DNA from: Sphingomonas citricola
GTDB taxonomy: Bacteria > Pseudomonadota > Alphaproteobacteria > Sphingomonadales > Sphingomonadaceae
Length of the DNA stretch: 64,000 nucleotides
Direction of reading: 5' to 3'
Assembly: GCF_019429535.1 (NCBI RefSeq)
Contig: NZ_JAHXZM010000002.1
Span: 669,387-733,386 of the forward strand
Part shown: one piece after another, positions 62,661-64,000 of the stretch
How the letters are laid out: every line of letters begins with the position of its first letter
How positions within the stretch are numbered: the stretch's first letter is position 1
The notes under the pieces: model-generated
Told to the model about the DNA's origin: nothing
What the model saw: the letters and a program-made list of their open reading frames with translations, nothing else
The model's database searches: none
Position numbers and translations under genes: made by a program

Positions 62661-63044
62661 CTAGTGACGGTGCTTGGACTTCAGACCATAGCGGCCATCG
62701 GCCAACCGGTCGAATAGGCCGTCGATCGCGGGATGCTCGACTGGTTCATCGGTCTCGTCATGGACCAGGTTCTGCTGACTGACGTAAGCGACGTAGCTTG
62801 ATTCAGCATTCTCCGCGAGGAGGTGATAGAACGGCTGATCCTTGCGCGGCCGAAAGCTTTCGGGGATCGCCTCATACCATTCGTCGGTGTTCGCAAAGAC
62901 CGGGTCAACGTCGAACACGACCCCGCGGAAGTCGAGCATACGGTGCCGAACGACATCGCCGATCGAAAAGCGTGCGTGAGAGATGGGAGGGGCGACGGGT
63001 CGGTTGGAGGTGAAGCCGGTAAGCGCGGACGCGGTGTCGTTCAT
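62661..63044 (-). CDS. hspQ: Heat shock protein HspQ
   Basis: 127 residues. The core [71 protein letters not shown] is the HspQ (YccV) family, a hemimethylated-DNA-binding-like fold that in enterobacteria works as a Lon specificity factor. ATG 63044 is chosen over 63077, which would add a stretch ahead of the first conserved residues. A 20-residue N-terminal extension precedes the core. Confidence 0.92.
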   Translation of the reverse strand: MNDTASALTGFTSNRPVAPPISHARFSIGDVVRHRMLDFRGVVFDVDPVFANTDEWYEAIPESFRPRKDQPFYHLLAENAESSYVAYVSQQNLVHDETDEPVEHPAIDGLFDRLADGRYGLKSKHRH

Positions 63045-63214
63045 GCCTATATAGATAGTGGCAGCGCGGAGGTGCACAACGACGGTGTGGTCCGCCTGCT
63101 CCGTGGCGCATCACTATTGATCGCACGAAAGGCTTGCGCGCCCCCGATCACGCCGCTAGAGGCCGCGCTCCGACCACTTCACCGGCCGCTCAGGCCGGGC
63201 TCGAAGGACCTCGC

Positions 63215-63304
<90 letters not shown>

Positions 63305-63763
63305 CGGTTCGCCTTTACTCGATCGTTTGCCGGCCCCGCCGGCGAGATAGCGTATCGAGGCCTCGTGCGCCTTATTTGTAGCCCTGCATTATTCTTGGGC
63401 CCGGTAGCACCCCGGACTCGTGTATGTCCGTGGAGCCCAGCTTTTCTAGCATGACCGGCCGGCAACTGGATCGGCCCGATCCGACTCCATTCGATCAATG
63501 GCCTGTGGCACACATCCAGGTGAGCGAGGGCGCCTTACCTTTGGATTGAGGCCGCGCCGAGCAGCGGTGGACGTGGTTATGTCAGCGGCAGCGCAACCAC
63601 CGAACCGAGCGTATTATATGGACGTGTGACCTCGCCTGCGAGCGGTAGGGAAAACAAGGCCACCGACTGGCCTACTTCCTGGTAAACGGGAGGCTGGGTG
63701 AGCGTGTCCTGGTGGTGCTGGTGTGTTTTTTGCTCGTCTTTGCAACTTTTCTGCAAAAACCGT
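63305..63763. other. Gap without a convincing gene before the rRNA promoter
   Basis: About 460 bp without a supported coding region. It holds only short palindromes: GCCGGC twice around CCC near 63332-63346, and GGCCA-5 bp-TGGCC near 63659-63673. A minus-strand frame at 63577-63828 is low quality and crosses the promoter, so it is not called. The final part (about 63721-63760) is T- and A-rich, as in the upstream activating region of a strong promoter. Confidence 0.6.
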
Positions 63764-63792
63764 TTGACGGTGTGTGTGTGCTCCCCTAGATG
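63764..63792 (+). promoter_or_regulatory. Likely rRNA operon promoter
   Basis: TTGACG (63764-63769), 17 bp including a TG dinucleotide run, TAGATG (63787-63792). An A/T-rich block (63723-63760) lies immediately upstream, like an UP element. Position and sequence fit the P1 promoter of an rRNA operon; boxA follows 125 bp downstream. Confidence 0.6.
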
Positions 63793-63916
63793 GGTGTCAC
63801 CGCAGCGGCGGGGCGCTAGACGCTCCATCGGCTAGCGAGTGTGATCGGAAACGATGGCGCGGTGGTTGTCTTTTTGCCTGGGGGTGAGGGGGTGATCAAG
63901 GCGCTGTGTTTTTGTC

Positions 63917-63927
63917 GCTCTTTGACA
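63917..63927 (+). promoter_or_regulatory. boxA antitermination site of the rRNA leader
   Basis: GCTCTTTGACA matches the bacterial boxA core (TGCTCTTTAACA in E. coli) that loads NusB/NusE for rRNA antitermination. The sequence after it (ATTGTTGG, then GAAGGGACATG) looks like the sphingomonad 16S leader. The 16S gene itself is beyond the window edge. Confidence 0.65.
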
Positions 63928-64000
63928 TTGTTGGTTTAGATGAAGGGACATGCGGGCGGCGGCTTTTGCGGGTTCTGACACGTACAAGGCGTGTTGGGGG

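Noticed and set aside
63659..63673. GGCCA-5 bp-TGGCC palindrome near the rRNA promoter as a regulator site
   Set aside because: Five-base arms are too short to distinguish from chance in this GC-rich sequence.
63577..63828. An 83-codon minus-strand frame before the right edge
   Set aside because: It overlaps the predicted rRNA promoter, has odd composition, and has no domain or ribosome-binding site. Probably chance in an A/T-richer leader.

Overview
The window is a high-GC chromosomal segment from an alphaproteobacterium, almost certainly Sphingomonas or a close relative in the Sphingomonadaceae. The evidence is a serine palmitoyltransferase whose catalytic residues fall where they do in the Sphingomonas enzyme, a complete ceramide gene set, a PhyR-NepR-EcfG general stress locus with a PhyP-like protein, an unbroken dcw cluster with alphaproteobacterial features, and the gene order nagZ-scpA-scpB-tatABC. 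It is a core-genome region. I see no prophage, transposase, plasmid module or CRISPR array.

Layout. 1-7.6 kb: mixed housekeeping genes (a fatty acyl-AMP ligase, recX, a double cold-shock-domain protein, an NDUFA12-type protein, a DUF2155 protein, aat, an orphan ParA-type ATPase, a lipoprotein and a cysteine synthase). 7.75-26.7 kb: the division and cell wall cluster mraZ-rsmH-ftsL-ftsI-murE-murF-mraY-murD-ftsW-murG-murC-murB-ddl-ftsQ-ftsA-ftsZ. It is preceded by a four-repeat MraZ operator, and most junctions are ATGA or GTGA overlaps. murB carries an in-frame 126-bp palindromic repeat. 26.8-37.4 kb: a TPR/SPOR protein, a dGTPase-like protein, argS, a second SPOR protein, nagZ, scpAB and tatABC. 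37.4-41.7 kb: the general stress response locus (an entericidin-like lipoprotein, phyP, nepR, phyR, a 45-residue membrane peptide, ecfG). 41.9-49 kb: glnE, bcp, a ferritin-like DUF455 protein, an M23 peptidase, erpA, an exonuclease III, an outer-membrane protein and a small Cys-pair secreted protein.

49-60.5 kb is the most distinctive part. The ceramide synthase gene is followed, on the opposite strand, by a membrane fatty acid desaturase. Then comes a co-directional minus-strand run obgE, proB, cerR, acyl carrier protein, spt, a hybrid histidine kinase, lptF and lptG. With the acyl-AMP ligase at 198-1937, all five structural functions known for bacterial ceramide synthesis are in one window. 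They sit beside an LptF/LptG permease pair, which suggests a linked sphingolipid synthesis and export locus in an organism group whose outer leaflet carries glycosphingolipid instead of LPS. The right end holds a TetR regulator, a GNAT enzyme, rpmA, rplU, hspQ and tRNA-Ser(CGA). It closes with about 700 bp without a convincing gene that carries a strong promoter and a boxA, the usual leader of an rRNA operon; the 16S gene should lie just past the right edge.

Starts were chosen from overlap with the upstream stop, Shine-Dalgarno-like sequence and family length. Family assignments come from recognising motifs by eye. No database search was run.
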